A DNA stretch of 64,000 bases from assembly GCF_020866905.1 (NCBI RefSeq), contig NZ_JAIVCC010000005.1, forward strand, positions 896,301-960,300, written 5' to 3'. The first letter of the stretch is position 1; every line of letters starts with the position of its first letter. This document shows, one piece after another, positions 34,425 through 43,500 of the stretch. The DNA comes from Salinimicrobium sediminilitoris (GTDB taxonomy: Bacteria; Bacteroidota; Bacteroidia; Flavobacteriales; Flavobacteriaceae). The translations under genes were made by a program, and so were the position numbers. The notes below the pieces were generated by a model that did not search any database, had not been told where the DNA came from, and saw only the letters and a list, made by a program, of their open reading frames with translations.

Positions 34425-35055
34425 GTTTTATTTGCAATAAGCGGGATTGGTTAATTAGATCGGCAAGGTTATCTACACGTAATTTTTTAAGAAGCCTGGT
34501 TTTATAGGTGCTCACCGTTTTTTCATTAATTTTCAAGGCTTCAGCGATATCCTTATTTCTTTTCCCAGTGGACAGTAAATTGAGTACTTCAATTTCCCTG
34601 GTGGAGAGTTTTTTATACCGCGAAACAAGGTTATTGGATCTTGTAGTGCCAGAGTTGATCTTTTCACTAATTTCCTTGTTAAGATATATTCCTCCCCTGG
34701 CTACTTGATGTACTGCCTCCAGGAGAATATCTGTAGAGACGGTTTTTGAAAGATAAGCAGCGGCACCCGCTTTAATAGAGTTCAAAGCATACATTTCTTC
34801 GGGATGACAGCTAAGGATAAGGATCTTGGTTCCGGGATTTTCAGATTTTATGGTTCTTAGCGCTGTAATTCCATTTATGTCCGGTAAATCGATCTCGAGG
34901 ATCAATACATCGGGATTTTTGTTTTTCAGAGCCCTGAAAAGATCCTTCCCGTTGGTTACTTTCCCTACTACTTCGTACACACCTTCCTTTTCCAAAAGTG
35001 AGGAAATACCCATTCGGGTAATAGGATGGTGATCTGCAATTAAAATTTTAGTCAT
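34417..35055 (-). CDS. NarL/FixJ-type response regulator with atypical receiver
   Basis: The 212-residue protein joins a receiver domain (1-120) to a LuxR-type helix-turn-helix (about 145-205, LSTREIEVLNLLSTGKRNKDIAEAL). In the receiver the phospho-acceptor position is Glu54 (LILEIDLPD), and the acidic cluster reads ADHHP, with one Asp replaced by His. The switch Ser82 and Lys104 are kept. It may thus work without phosphorylation, with Glu mimicking the phosphorylated state. No partner kinase is adjacent. Targets are unknown. Confidence 0.88.
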   Translation of the reverse strand: MTKILIADHHPITRMGISSLLEKEGVYEVVGKVTNGKDLFRALKNKNPDVLILEIDLPDINGITALRTIKSENPGTKILILSCHPEEMYALNSIKAGAAAYLSKTVSTDILLEAVHQVARGGIYLNKEISEKINSGTTRSNNLVSRYKKLSTREIEVLNLLSTGKRNKDIAEALKINEKTVSTYKTRLLKKLRVDNLADLINQSRLLQIKPT

Positions 35056-35195
35056 CGTTAGAATTTTAGCACAAGAAATTTCACAGACTATACTTTCATA
35101 ACCGTTTGATTTTTAGATTTGAATCGTAAAGTCAGGGGGAGAAGGAAATTTACTACCTAATTCTCGTGAAAAATAATTTTTTCGATTAACTGCAA

Positions 35196-35984
35196 TTATT
35201 TCAGGTCAAGAGGAACGTTGCAAACCGGGATAGGTTCCATCTTATGTTTGTTAGCCCTATGGCGCATCTTATAGATCCTGAAAACTTCCTGCTGGCGCCC
35301 TGAGAAATCTTCTTCGGTCTTTCCTGCTTCAGCTTCCTTCATGGCCCATTCAAGCTCGTCATAACTGGCGCCAATTTGATCCTCATCACTTCTGCTATCG
35401 CCAAAAAGACCATCGGTAGGAGCGGCAATTACAATGCTTTCGATCACATCCAGTTCTTTGGCGATTTCGTAAACTTCACTCTTCATAAGATCGGCAAGAG
35501 GGCTAAGATCCACTCCGCCGTCACCATATTTCGTAAAAAAGCCTACTCCAAAATCTTCTACTTTGTTGCCGGTACCTGCTACGAGGTAGTTGTGCAGCCC
35601 TGCAAAATAATACAGAGTAGTCATTCGCAATCTTGCACGCACGTTGGCCATGGCGAGATGCAGCTTCGGACTTTCTTCGACCTGTGGTACTGTTTTGCCA
35701 AACGTGTCGAAGGTTTGAGTAAGATCCACCTGTACATTGGTCACGTTCGAGAACTTCCTTTTTAAATGAGTGATATGTTCCTGGGCGCGGGTCACCTGTT
35801 CGAGTGACTGGTGGATGGGAAGTTCTACACAAAGAGTCCTCAAGCCTGTTTTAGCGCAAAGAGCAGAAACAACAGCCGAATCCACGCCACCACTAACTCC
35901 AACCACAAAGCCATTCATTTTAGCGTTAGCAGCGTAATCTTTTAGCCAGTTTGTGATGTGGTCAATTACTTGTTTAGTTTTCAT
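35196..35984 (-). CDS. nadE: NAD+ synthase
   Basis: The 262-residue ATP pyrophosphatase-type enzyme amidates deamido-NAD to NAD. The P-loop SGGVDS is at 31-36, and VAGTGNKVEDFGVGFFTKYGDGGVDLSPLADLMKSEVY-type substrate residues are visible in short form. The protein lacks a glutaminase domain, so it belongs to the ammonia-dependent class. It is divergent from gldB. Confidence 0.95.
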   Translation of the reverse strand: MKTKQVIDHITNWLKDYAANAKMNGFVVGVSGGVDSAVVSALCAKTGLRTLCVELPIHQSLEQVTRAQEHITHLKRKFSNVTNVQVDLTQTFDTFGKTVPQVEESPKLHLAMANVRARLRMTTLYYFAGLHNYLVAGTGNKVEDFGVGFFTKYGDGGVDLSPLADLMKSEVYEIAKELDVIESIVIAAPTDGLFGDSRSDEDQIGASYDELEWAMKEAEAGKTEEDFSGRQQEVFRIYKMRHRANKHKMEPIPVCNVPLDLK

Positions 35985-36088
35985 AATAGTTGGTGAGTTT
36001 GTGCGGGAAACAATATCTTTGTTAACAAATATAGTTTTTCGGTCAAGTTTCCCGAAATAGCGCGCGTTAAACCATTCTTAATTTGCTC

Positions 36089-37048
36089 ATGCTTAAAAAA
36101 ATCTTTCTTATCTGTCTGGTTGCCACTTTGTTTTCTTGTGCCGAAGATGATGGGAGGGAAGAGGAAATTGCAAACATCCCGATGGAACTGGATGTTCAAA
36201 GATTTGATCAACGCTTTGCACGTGCAACGGCCGATAGCCTTCCTGCTCTGAAAAGGGATTTTTCGTTCCTCTTTCCGCGGCAGTACCCCGATATTCTTTG
36301 GGTGGAAAAAATGAATGATACCATTCAGCTGGAATTGAACAAAGCCGTGGCTAATGAATTTCCAGATCTTAAGAAGACCGAGCAGGATATTGAAAGTCTT
36401 TTTCAGCATATAAAATATTATTTTCCGGAGCGCAAAATCCCCAAAGTGATTACCCTTACCAGTGATGTTGATTATCGAAACCAGGTTGTATGGGCCGATT
36501 CGCTGCTACTTGTCGCTCTTGACACCTATTTGGGCATGGATCATCCACTATATGCGGGCGTGCAGGATTATATCAAAAAGGAAATGCGTAAAGAGCAAAT
36601 TTCTGTTGATGCTGCCGAGGCCTTTGCACAAACCGTGGTGCCACGGCCCAGTTCCCGGGATTTCCTTGCGCACATGATCTACTATGGAAAGATCCTTTAC
36701 CTAAAAGACCTGTTGGTTCCTTTCAAGACCGATGCACAAAAAATGACATTTTTGCCCGAAGAAATGGCTTGGGCAGAAGCGAATGAAGACCAGGTTTGGA
36801 GGTATTTTGTGGAGCGGGAATTGCTCTATTCCTCAGATTCAGACCTGTATACGAGATTCCTTTATCCTGCACCTTTTTCAAAGTTCTACCTGGAACTGGA
36901 TGCCGAAGCTCCGCCGCGTCTTGGGCAGTTCATTGGCTGGCAAATTGTAAAGCAATACATGGAAAAGAATGATGTTTCTGTAGAAGAGATGGTACAGAAA
37001 GATGGAGGAACAATTTTTAAACAATCAAACTATAAACCCCAGAAGTAA
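36089..37048 (+). CDS. gldB: Gliding-motility lipoprotein GldB
   Basis: A lipoprotein signal ends LVATLFSC, with Cys17 counted from the ATG at 36089; an upstream in-frame TTG at 36083 is a less likely start. The 319-residue body (IPMELDVQRFDQRFARA, FPRQYPDILWVEKMND, PPRLGQFIGWQIVKQYM) matches GldB of flavobacteria, an outer-membrane or periplasmic lipoprotein required for gliding. Its stop overlaps the gldC start (TAATG). The symbol rests on whole-protein recognition and on gldC next to it. Confidence 0.88.
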   Translation: MLKKIFLICLVATLFSCAEDDGREEEIANIPMELDVQRFDQRFARATADSLPALKRDFSFLFPRQYPDILWVEKMNDTIQLELNKAVANEFPDLKKTEQDIESLFQHIKYYFPERKIPKVITLTSDVDYRNQVVWADSLLLVALDTYLGMDHPLYAGVQDYIKKEMRKEQISVDAAEAFAQTVVPRPSSRDFLAHMIYYGKILYLKDLLVPFKTDAQKMTFLPEEMAWAEANEDQVWRYFVERELLYSSDSDLYTRFLYPAPFSKFYLELDAEAPPRLGQFIGWQIVKQYMEKNDVSVEEMVQKDGGTIFKQSNYKPQK

Positions 37049-37389
37049 TGGCTATAAAAAGGAAATCAAACATAAACATCAACGTATCTCTTGATGAGAA
37101 CCGTGTACCCGAAGAGCTTCACTGGAGCGCCGAAGATGGTGGCGTGGAAAACCAGGAAGCAAAAGCAATGCTGCTTTCCATGTGGGATGCAGAACAAAAA
37201 GAAACTCTAAAGATCGATCTTTGGACCAAAGATATGCCACTGGACGATATGAAAATGTTCTTTCATCAAACGCTGGTCACCATGAGTGATACTTTCTTTC
37301 GTGCTACGCAGGATGAGAAAATGCGCGATACCATGAAAGATTTTTGTGAGTTTTTCGCAGATAAGATGGAGCTGAAGGACAAGAAATAG
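37048..37389 (+). CDS. gldC: Gliding-motility protein GldC
   Basis: The 113-residue soluble protein has no signal peptide. LDENRVPEELHWSAEDGG and MLLSMWDAEQKETLKIDLWTKDM are the family hallmarks. It starts in the last base of the gldB stop codon, the gene order known from flavobacteria. GldC improves gliding but its biochemical role is not known. Confidence 0.9.
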   Translation: MAIKRKSNININVSLDENRVPEELHWSAEDGGVENQEAKAMLLSMWDAEQKETLKIDLWTKDMPLDDMKMFFHQTLVTMSDTFFRATQDEKMRDTMKDFCEFFADKMELKDKK

Positions 37390-37390
37390 A

Positions 37391-38071
37391 TCACTCTTCT
37401 GCCCGTGGAGGAAAAATTAAATCCCAATAATCTTTTTTTAAATATTCGGACATCCAGTCTGCTCTAAATTCTCCATGTCTTACAAGCACCTGGCCGTTAG
37501 GTTTGATTAGAGCAAAGGAGCCGCACAGAGTGGGATTTCTAAAAATGGTTTTCCTAAGGAAATTATTGGTGTCGGTGTGAAAATATTCCTTTTCGGGAAC
37601 CGAAGTTTTGGGAAACTCAATTCCTTTCTCAAAAATATGGAGGAAATCAAGTTGATCATTTTGTCCAAGAGGCTCTGTGGTAATAGAATCCAAAAAATGT
37701 TTTCGTTCCATGACATCTTTTTTGGTCCAATGATTCCTTTTCGAGGTACAATGATCGTCGAGATAAACGTATTCGAGAAGAAAAATAGTGTTGTCATTAA
37801 AATCCTTTCCTGTCATTTTTTCGAGATTATTTCGGAATGGAGGATAGGCCAAAACGTATTGTTCAAAAACAGGATGAATTAGCCGGCTGATTCGTGCAGT
37901 GTCATTTTCAGATATCCAACTTGCATAAGTAATGTTTGGATTTTTCTTCATCTTCCGGAAGCTATTTTCTGAAATAGGGGTTCCGTTTTCATCCAAATAG
38001 TAGTTCTTCTTTGGGTATGAGGAACATGCAGCAATCATGAATGCAAGTAGGAAAAATTTGAGGCTTTTCAC
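37391..38071 (-). CDS. Putative lipoprotein, unknown
   Basis: The 226-residue protein begins MKSLKFFLLAFMIAACSS, a lipoprotein signal with Cys16. The C-terminal part (TLCGSFALIKPNGQVLVRHGEF) faintly resembles the end of a thioredoxin-like fold, but no CxxC is present. I do not recognise the family. Its stop lies 1 bp beyond the convergent gldC stop, with no space for a terminator. Confidence 0.7.
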   Translation of the reverse strand: MKSLKFFLLAFMIAACSSYPKKNYYLDENGTPISENSFRKMKKNPNITYASWISENDTARISRLIHPVFEQYVLAYPPFRNNLEKMTGKDFNDNTIFLLEYVYLDDHCTSKRNHWTKKDVMERKHFLDSITTEPLGQNDQLDFLHIFEKGIEFPKTSVPEKEYFHTDTNNFLRKTIFRNPTLCGSFALIKPNGQVLVRHGEFRADWMSEYLKKDYWDLIFPPRAEE

Positions 38072-38145
38072 GGGAGGATTAGATTGGATTTGAGATCAAG
38101 ATAAAAATATTCCTGAAATAACTGTTTCAGGAGGACCTTCTCCTA

Positions 38146-38754
38146 CTATTTCTGCGGCAGCAGATTATCATTAATGCTCTGTATATAATTCAGAACATCT
38201 TCGCTCCCCATTCCGTTTGCCGAAGAGGTGACAAAAAACTGAGGCATTTCTGTCCAGGTTTTTAGCATCTCTGCCTGGTAATCATTAATATTTCTTTCCA
38301 AAGCTTTGGGTTTCATTTTATCTGCTTTGGTAAAAATGATACAGAAAGGCACCTGGTGTTCTCCAAGCCAGCTCATGAATTCCATATCAATGGGTTGAGG
38401 TTTGTGACGGCTGTCAATTAGTACAAAAGCACAGATCATTTGCTCCCGCTTCTCGAAATACTGAGTAATAAACTTCTGAAAAGTCTTTTTTGCCGTCTTT
38501 GAAACGCGGGCATAACCATAGCCCGGTAAATCTACCAGGTACCAGCTTTGGTTGATCAAAAAGTGGTTTATAAGCTGAGTTTTTCCCGGCCGGCCTGAAG
38601 TCTTTGCAAGATCTTTCCTGTTGGTAAGAGCATTGATAAGTGAGGACTTTCCAACATTACTGCGGCCAATAAAAGCATATTCGGGCAGCTTGGTTTCCGG
38701 ACATTTAGAAACATCAGAATTGCTAATGACAAATTCGGCCGATTTGATCTTCAT
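38146..38754 (-). CDS. engB: Ribosome-biogenesis GTPase EngB/YihA
   Basis: The 202-residue TRAFAC GTPase acts in 50S assembly. The motifs are GRSNVGKSS (G1), KTSGRPGKTQ (G2), DLPGYG (G3), FTKADK (G4) and SSANG (G5). The length is standard. It shares a transcript with the hydrolase gene upstream (9-bp gap). Confidence 0.96.
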   Translation of the reverse strand: MKIKSAEFVISNSDVSKCPETKLPEYAFIGRSNVGKSSLINALTNRKDLAKTSGRPGKTQLINHFLINQSWYLVDLPGYGYARVSKTAKKTFQKFITQYFEKREQMICAFVLIDSRHKPQPIDMEFMSWLGEHQVPFCIIFTKADKMKPKALERNINDYQAEMLKTWTEMPQFFVTSSANGMGSEDVLNYIQSINDNLLPQK

Positions 38755-38763
38755 GGGGTGGTT

Positions 38764-39528
38764 TTAGTACTTACGGGCGGTCAACCAACGAAAAAGGATC
38801 TCGTTGAAAGCCTCGGGATGTTCCATCATGGCTGCATGACCGCATTTTTCTATCCAGTAAAGGTTGGAGTCGGGTAACAGGCGGTGAAAATCTTCGGCTA
38901 CTTCGGGAGGAGTAACATTGTCATTGCGCCCCCAAATAATACAGGTGGGAGTTTGCATCTTTGGAAGATCTTTCGACATGTTGTGCCGAATTGCACTCTT
39001 TGCAATAGCCAGGGTCTTGATCAATTTATTGCGATCATTAACCGTTTCGTAAACATCATCCACAATTTCTTTGGTCGCTACTTTTGGATCATAGAAAACA
39101 TTTTCGGCTTTTTTCCGAATGTATTCATAGTCTCCTCTTTTTGGGTAACTTTCTCCCATGGCACTTTCGTAAAGACCTGAGCTACCTGTTATAACAAGGG
39201 CTTTTATGGAATTTGGGTAAAGTTTTGTGCAAAGAAGTGCTATATGACCGCCAAGAGAATTTCCCAGCAGGATCACCTGCTCAAATTTTTTGTGGACAAT
39301 AAATTCCTGAAGGTATTTTGCAAAGGTGGCAACACTGGTTTTTAAAAGGGAAAGCTCGTACAGGGGCAATTTAAGCAGCACAACTTTGTAACCATGTTTT
39401 GGGAAGAAATCAAGAACTCCCTCAAAATTACTTAATCCTCCCATTAAACCGTGCAGGATTATAATTGGTGTTCCTTCACCTTCCTCCACATAACTAAATT
39501 TTCCTTCTTCCCTTAGATTATTTTCCAT
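38764..39528 (-). CDS. Alpha/beta hydrolase
   Basis: From the Met at 39528, 254 residues form a typical alpha/beta hydrolase: the oxyanion motif IILHGLMGG, the nucleophile elbow LLGNSLGGHIA, Asp in WGRNDNVTP and His in EKCGHAAMMEHPE. A longer frame to 39618 adds residues that do not look like this family, so the internal start is preferred. The substrate is unknown. It is placed upstream of engB on the same strand and divergent from mraZ. Confidence 0.85.
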   Translation of the reverse strand: MENNLREEGKFSYVEEGEGTPIIILHGLMGGLSNFEGVLDFFPKHGYKVVLLKLPLYELSLLKTSVATFAKYLQEFIVHKKFEQVILLGNSLGGHIALLCTKLYPNSIKALVITGSSGLYESAMGESYPKRGDYEYIRKKAENVFYDPKVATKEIVDDVYETVNDRNKLIKTLAIAKSAIRHNMSKDLPKMQTPTCIIWGRNDNVTPPEVAEDFHRLLPDSNLYWIEKCGHAAMMEHPEAFNEILFRWLTARKY

Positions 39529-39733
39529 TGATGCCTTTGCTGTTAGCTTCGCAAATATAATGATTTCCTTACAAGTATACCGATTTTGCAGAAGCTGCCA
39601 TAATTTTCTGCCGCCCAAATTTCACATTTTTTCCCGTACCGGGTTTATTAACATCAAAATTTTTTTAACATATGATTGATACAACTTAAACTGCTTCAAG
39701 TAGTTGGTATAACAGGTGGGAGTGAGTCAAGAA

Positions 39734-39797
39734 GTGGAAAATTTATCAACAATGTGGTAAAAAGTGGTAAAATGTGGTTTAAATTTCAATATATTTG
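39734..39797 (+). promoter_or_regulatory. MraZ operator and promoter of the dcw cluster
   Basis: GTGGT occurs at 39754, 39764 and 39774, exactly 10 bp apart, with GTGGA at 39734 in the same 10-bp phase. The -7 box TATATTTG lies at 39790-39797. MraZ is known to bind direct repeats of this type, spaced one helical turn, ahead of its own gene. The repeats cover the -33 region, so binding should repress the cluster. Confidence 0.88.
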
Positions 39798-39815
39798 AAG
39801 TTGTAAACTACAAGG

Positions 39816-40289
39816 GTGGTAAATCTCATTGGTACATATGAATGCAAAGTAGACGCTAAGGGCCGGTTGATGGTTCCTGCGCCTATGAAGAAGCAGTTGG
39901 TGCCAATCATGCAAGAAGGATTTGTGCTCAAACGTTCAGTTTTTAATCCCTGTCTTGAGTTATATCCATTGGAGCAATGGAACAAGGAGATGGAGAAGAT
40001 TGGAGAACTTAATCAGTACGTGAAGGAGAATGTGGATTTTATAAGAATGTTTACTGCTGGTGTTAAATTAGTGGATGTTGACACTAATGGGAGGTTATTG
40101 ATCCCTAAGGACCTTGTAAGGGTCGCAAAGATAAATAAAGAAGTGGTCCTTAACTCCTCTATTGGTAAAGTAGAGATCTGGGATAAGGATTTATATGAAA
40201 AATCCATAGATACTCCTGCTGAAGAATTTGCGGCATTAGCCGAACGAGTAATGGGAAACAAAAACCGAAATGCAAATGAGTTATCATAA
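39816..40289 (+). CDS. mraZ: Transcriptional regulator MraZ
   Basis: The 157-residue protein has two tandem AbrB-like half domains, each with a DxxxR motif (DAKGRLMVP and DTNGRLLIP). MraZ forms a ring that binds repeated GTGG-type sites and represses the division cluster. Its own operator is visible just upstream. Translation starts at GTG 39816, one codon before the VNLIGTYE segment. The end overlaps rsmH by 20 bp. Confidence 0.95.
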   Translation: MVNLIGTYECKVDAKGRLMVPAPMKKQLVPIMQEGFVLKRSVFNPCLELYPLEQWNKEMEKIGELNQYVKENVDFIRMFTAGVKLVDVDTNGRLLIPKDLVRVAKINKEVVLNSSIGKVEIWDKDLYEKSIDTPAEEFAALAERVMGNKNRNANELS

Positions 40290-41175
40290 TCCTGTATTGC
40301 TGAAGGAAAGTGTTGACGGGCTGAATATTCAGCCTTCGGGCGTTTATGTGGACGTAACTTTTGGTGGCGGTGGGCATTCCCGGGAGATCCTTAGTCGGCT
40401 TGGGCCACAAGGAAAGCTTTACGCTTTTGATCAGGATAAAGATGCCCTTGAGAATAAGATCGATGATGAGCGGTTTACGCTTATCAACGAAAACTTCAGG
40501 TTTATCAAGCGTTTTCTGAGATTCTACGGTGTGAAAAAAGTAGATGGAATTCTTGGGGATTTTGGGGTTTCCTCTCATCAGTTCGATGTAGCTGAAAGAG
40601 GTTTTTCTACCCGTTTCGAATCCAAACTTGATATGAGAATGGATCAGGGGAGTAGTCTTAGTGCATTTGAAGTAGTGAACAACTATGAAGAAAGGCAGCT
40701 TAAGGCAGTGCTTTTTAATTATGGAGAATTGAGAAGTGCGCCAAAAATTGCCCGAACTATAATCTCTGCCCGTAAGGAGGAAGAGATCTCAACAAGTGAA
40801 AGATTAAAAGAAGTTTTAAAACCTTTTTTACCGGTAGGGCGGGAGCACAAGGTGCTTGCCCAGGTGTACCAGGCGATTAGAATTGAGGTGAATCAGGAGA
40901 TCGAAGTGCTCAAGGAATTTTTGTTGCAAACCGAAAATTTGTTGAAGCCGGGAGGCAGGCTAAGTCTTATTTCATATCACTCGCTTGAAGACAGGTTAGT
41001 GAAGAGATATATAAGGAGTGGCATGTTTGAGGGTGAGCCTGAAAAAGATTTCTACGGAAACATTTCAGTGCCCTTTCAAAAAGTGGGAAAAATGATCGTG
41101 CCTTCTTCCGAAGAAATAAAGAAGAACAATCGTGCCCGTAGTGCAAGATTAAGAATAGCTGAAAGAAATGAATAA
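40270..41175 (+). CDS. rsmH: 16S rRNA (cytosine1402-N4)-methyltransferase
   Basis: The 301-residue Rossmann methyltransferase has the SAM-binding segment VDVTFGGGGHSREIL and the conserved DGILGDFGVSSHQFD and YHSLEDR motifs. It modifies C1402 in the 30S decoding centre. Two nearby ATG codons (40270 and 40276) both overlap mraZ; the second gives MSYHNPVLL, the more typical start. It overlaps the ftsL-like gene by 8 bp. Confidence 0.96.
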   Translation: MQMSYHNPVLLKESVDGLNIQPSGVYVDVTFGGGGHSREILSRLGPQGKLYAFDQDKDALENKIDDERFTLINENFRFIKRFLRFYGVKKVDGILGDFGVSSHQFDVAERGFSTRFESKLDMRMDQGSSLSAFEVVNNYEERQLKAVLFNYGELRSAPKIARTIISARKEEEISTSERLKEVLKPFLPVGREHKVLAQVYQAIRIEVNQEIEVLKEFLLQTENLLKPGGRLSLISYHSLEDRLVKRYIRSGMFEGEPEKDFYGNISVPFQKVGKMIVPSSEEIKKNNRARSARLRIAERNE

Positions 41176-41494
41176 CATGAAAGAGAGCTTATATAACATC
41201 CTGAAAGGGAAATTTCTTATAAGTAACGACGCCTTTAACAACTGGCGTTTTATTCTTTTTTGTACGGTGCTGGCAATTTTCATGATTGGCAGCTCTCATA
41301 GTGCAGAGCAAAAGGTACATGAGATAGCGAGGCTTAACGATGAGGTGCTGGAGTTGAGGACAGAGTTCCTTGATGGCAGGTCAAACCTTATGAAGCTAAA
41401 AATGGAATCTACTATTACAGGTAGAATGGCGCCAAAAGGTATTAAACCTTCAGATGTGCCTCCAACAAAGATCATAGTTAAAGAAAAAGAGTAA
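41168..41494 (+). CDS. ftsL: FtsL-like division protein
   Basis: The 108-residue bitopic protein has a cytoplasmic N-terminus, one membrane segment (about 27-44, FILFCTVLAIFMIGSS) and a short periplasmic coiled coil (EIARLNDEVLELRTEF). Position between rsmH and ftsI, plus topology and size, identify it as the FtsL counterpart, which bridges FtsQ to the FtsWI synthase. Sequence similarity to classical FtsL is low, as usual for this protein. Confidence 0.8.
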   Translation: MNNMKESLYNILKGKFLISNDAFNNWRFILFCTVLAIFMIGSSHSAEQKVHEIARLNDEVLELRTEFLDGRSNLMKLKMESTITGRMAPKGIKPSDVPPTKIIVKEKE

Positions 41495-43500
41495 TGGCAA
41501 CTACCGAGAAGCACATACTTTACCGCATATATGTTGTGGCAGGTCTTATGTTCTTGCTGGCTGTTGCTGTGGGCTTTAAGCTTCTCAATATTCAGATAGT
41601 TGAGGGAGAGAATTACCGGGAGATGGCCGAGCAGCGTACCTACCGGAATTTTGTTATTCCGGCGAACCGGGGGAATTTATATGATACCAATGGAAATTTG
41701 CTGGCGACTTCCATACCTAAATATGACATCAGGTTTGATGCGGTTACAGTTTCAGATAAAAATTTCCAGGAAAATGTGGGGCCACTTTCAGAAAAACTGG
41801 CAAAAATGTTTGGGGAATCTTCCTCAAGATGGGCACAGAAACTACGTTCTGCCAGGGCCAATAAGCACCGCTACCTGCTCATAGCACGCAATCTTGGATA
41901 TTCGGAATATATCAAAATAAAAAACTTTCCAATGTTCAACCTTGGCTCGAACCGGGGAGGAATCATTGTGGAGCAAAGAACGGTGCGGGAGCATCCTCTT
42001 GGGAAAATGGCTGAGCGCACAGTAGGCTATGAGCGGCAGGATGACAGCGGTTACTATACCCGGGTTGGCCTTGAAGGAGCCTTTGGACCCTATCTTAGGG
42101 GTAAAGAAGGAAAACGACTTAAGCAGCGTATTTCCAAAGGGCAATGGAAGCCAATTAGCGACAATAACGAGGTGGAGCCAAAAGATGGGTATGACCTTAT
42201 TTCGACCATTGACGTTAAGATCCAGGATATCGCTCACCATGCTTTGCTAAAGCAGCTTGAAAAATATGAGGCCGATCACGGTTCTGTAGTAGTGATGGAA
42301 ACTGAAACAGGGGAGATCAAAGCGATTTCAAACCTTGGCCGTACCTCACAGGGAACTTACTTTGAAAAGCTGAACTACGCAGTGGGAGAAGCCCACGAGC
42401 CGGGTTCAACCTTCAAGTTGATGTCTATGATCGTAGCCCTGGAAGACAAGGTGATCGATACCAGTACGATAGTAGACACAGAGAAAGGCCAGATGATTAT
42501 TTACCGCAGAAGAGTTCGTGATTCAAAACACGGCGGTTACGGTAAGATCTCTGCAGGAAAAGCTTTTGAAGTTTCTTCCAATGTAGGGATCGTTAAACTC
42601 ATTTATGAAAACTATAAGGACCAGCCTCAAAAATTTGTGGATCGGTTGAAAGCAATGCATCTTGATGAAAACCTCGGCCTTGCAATTAAAGGCGAGGGAA
42701 CGCCCTATATCCCAACGCCGGGAGATAAGACCTGGAGCGGGTTGTCTCTGCCGTGGATGGCTTATGGCTATGGAAGTATCCAGATCACTCCGTTGCAAAC
42801 GCTCACTTTTTACAATGCCATTGCTAATGGAGGTGAAATGGTGAAGCCACGCTTTATTAAAGAAGTAAAGGAGTGGGACAAAACGATTGAAAAATTTGAT
42901 AAGGAAGTTATTGATCCCCAGATATGCAGCCCCGAGACAGTGGCAAAGGTGACCGATTTGCTGAAGAATGTTGTAGAACGGGGAACCGGAAAAAGCCTTT
43001 ATGATCCTAATTTTTCCATGGCCGGAAAGACAGGAACTGCCCAAACTGAATACTGGAAAGAAGGCTGGGCGCAGAATCCCCAGTACATCTCTTCCTTTGT
43101 GGGATTCTTTCCTGTAGAAGATCCAAAATATTCCTGCATTGTTGTGATACATAAACCCGATAATAAAGTTGGGTATTACGGGGCAGACGTAAGTGGGCCG
43201 GTATTTAAAAGAATTGCGCAAAAGATATTTACAGATACCCCGGTGCTTGATGAATTTGAAACTCTGGAGACTGTAAATCCTGCTATTGAAAAGAATTACG
43301 AAAAATATTTTGCCACAGCCAGGAATCTTGGAAAGGTAATACCAGATTTGAAAGGAATGCCTGCTATGGATGCAGTTTCGCTTTTGGAGAACCTCGGAGT
43401 GAAATATGAACTTTCCGGAAACGGGGAAGTGAGCCAGCAGTCGGTTAAACCCGGAACTAAGATCGCTGAAAACCTGGTGATAAAATTGAAATTAAGTTGA
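41494..43500 (+). CDS. ftsI: Penicillin-binding protein, FtsI type, with PASTA domain
   Basis: The 668-residue transpeptidase has an N-terminal anchor (about 11-31), a dimerisation domain and a penicillin-binding domain with Ser305-x-x-Lys308 (GSTFK), SSN in FEVSSNVG and KTGT at 512-515. One C-terminal PASTA domain begins at about residue 610 (VIPDLKGMPAMDAVSLLENLG). It crosslinks septal peptidoglycan together with FtsW, encoded five genes on. The PASTA end recalls SpoVD-like enzymes. It overlaps murE by 4 bp. Confidence 0.94.
   Translation: MATTEKHILYRIYVVAGLMFLLAVAVGFKLLNIQIVEGENYREMAEQRTYRNFVIPANRGNLYDTNGNLLATSIPKYDIRFDAVTVSDKNFQENVGPLSEKLAKMFGESSSRWAQKLRSARANKHRYLLIARNLGYSEYIKIKNFPMFNLGSNRGGIIVEQRTVREHPLGKMAERTVGYERQDDSGYYTRVGLEGAFGPYLRGKEGKRLKQRISKGQWKPISDNNEVEPKDGYDLISTIDVKIQDIAHHALLKQLEKYEADHGSVVVMETETGEIKAISNLGRTSQGTYFEKLNYAVGEAHEPGSTFKLMSMIVALEDKVIDTSTIVDTEKGQMIIYRRRVRDSKHGGYGKISAGKAFEVSSNVGIVKLIYENYKDQPQKFVDRLKAMHLDENLGLAIKGEGTPYIPTPGDKTWSGLSLPWMAYGYGSIQITPLQTLTFYNAIANGGEMVKPRFIKEVKEWDKTIEKFDKEVIDPQICSPETVAKVTDLLKNVVERGTGKSLYDPNFSMAGKTGTAQTEYWKEGWAQNPQYISSFVGFFPVEDPKYSCIVVIHKPDNKVGYYGADVSGPVFKRIAQKIFTDTPVLDEFETLETVNPAIEKNYEKYFATARNLGKVIPDLKGMPAMDAVSLLENLGVKYELSGNGEVSQQSVKPGTKIAENLVIKLKLS

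Noticed and set aside
38764..39618. Longer start for the alpha/beta hydrolase
   Set aside because: The extra 30 residues do not resemble the family and extend into the divergent promoter region of mraZ; the internal Met at 39528 fits better.
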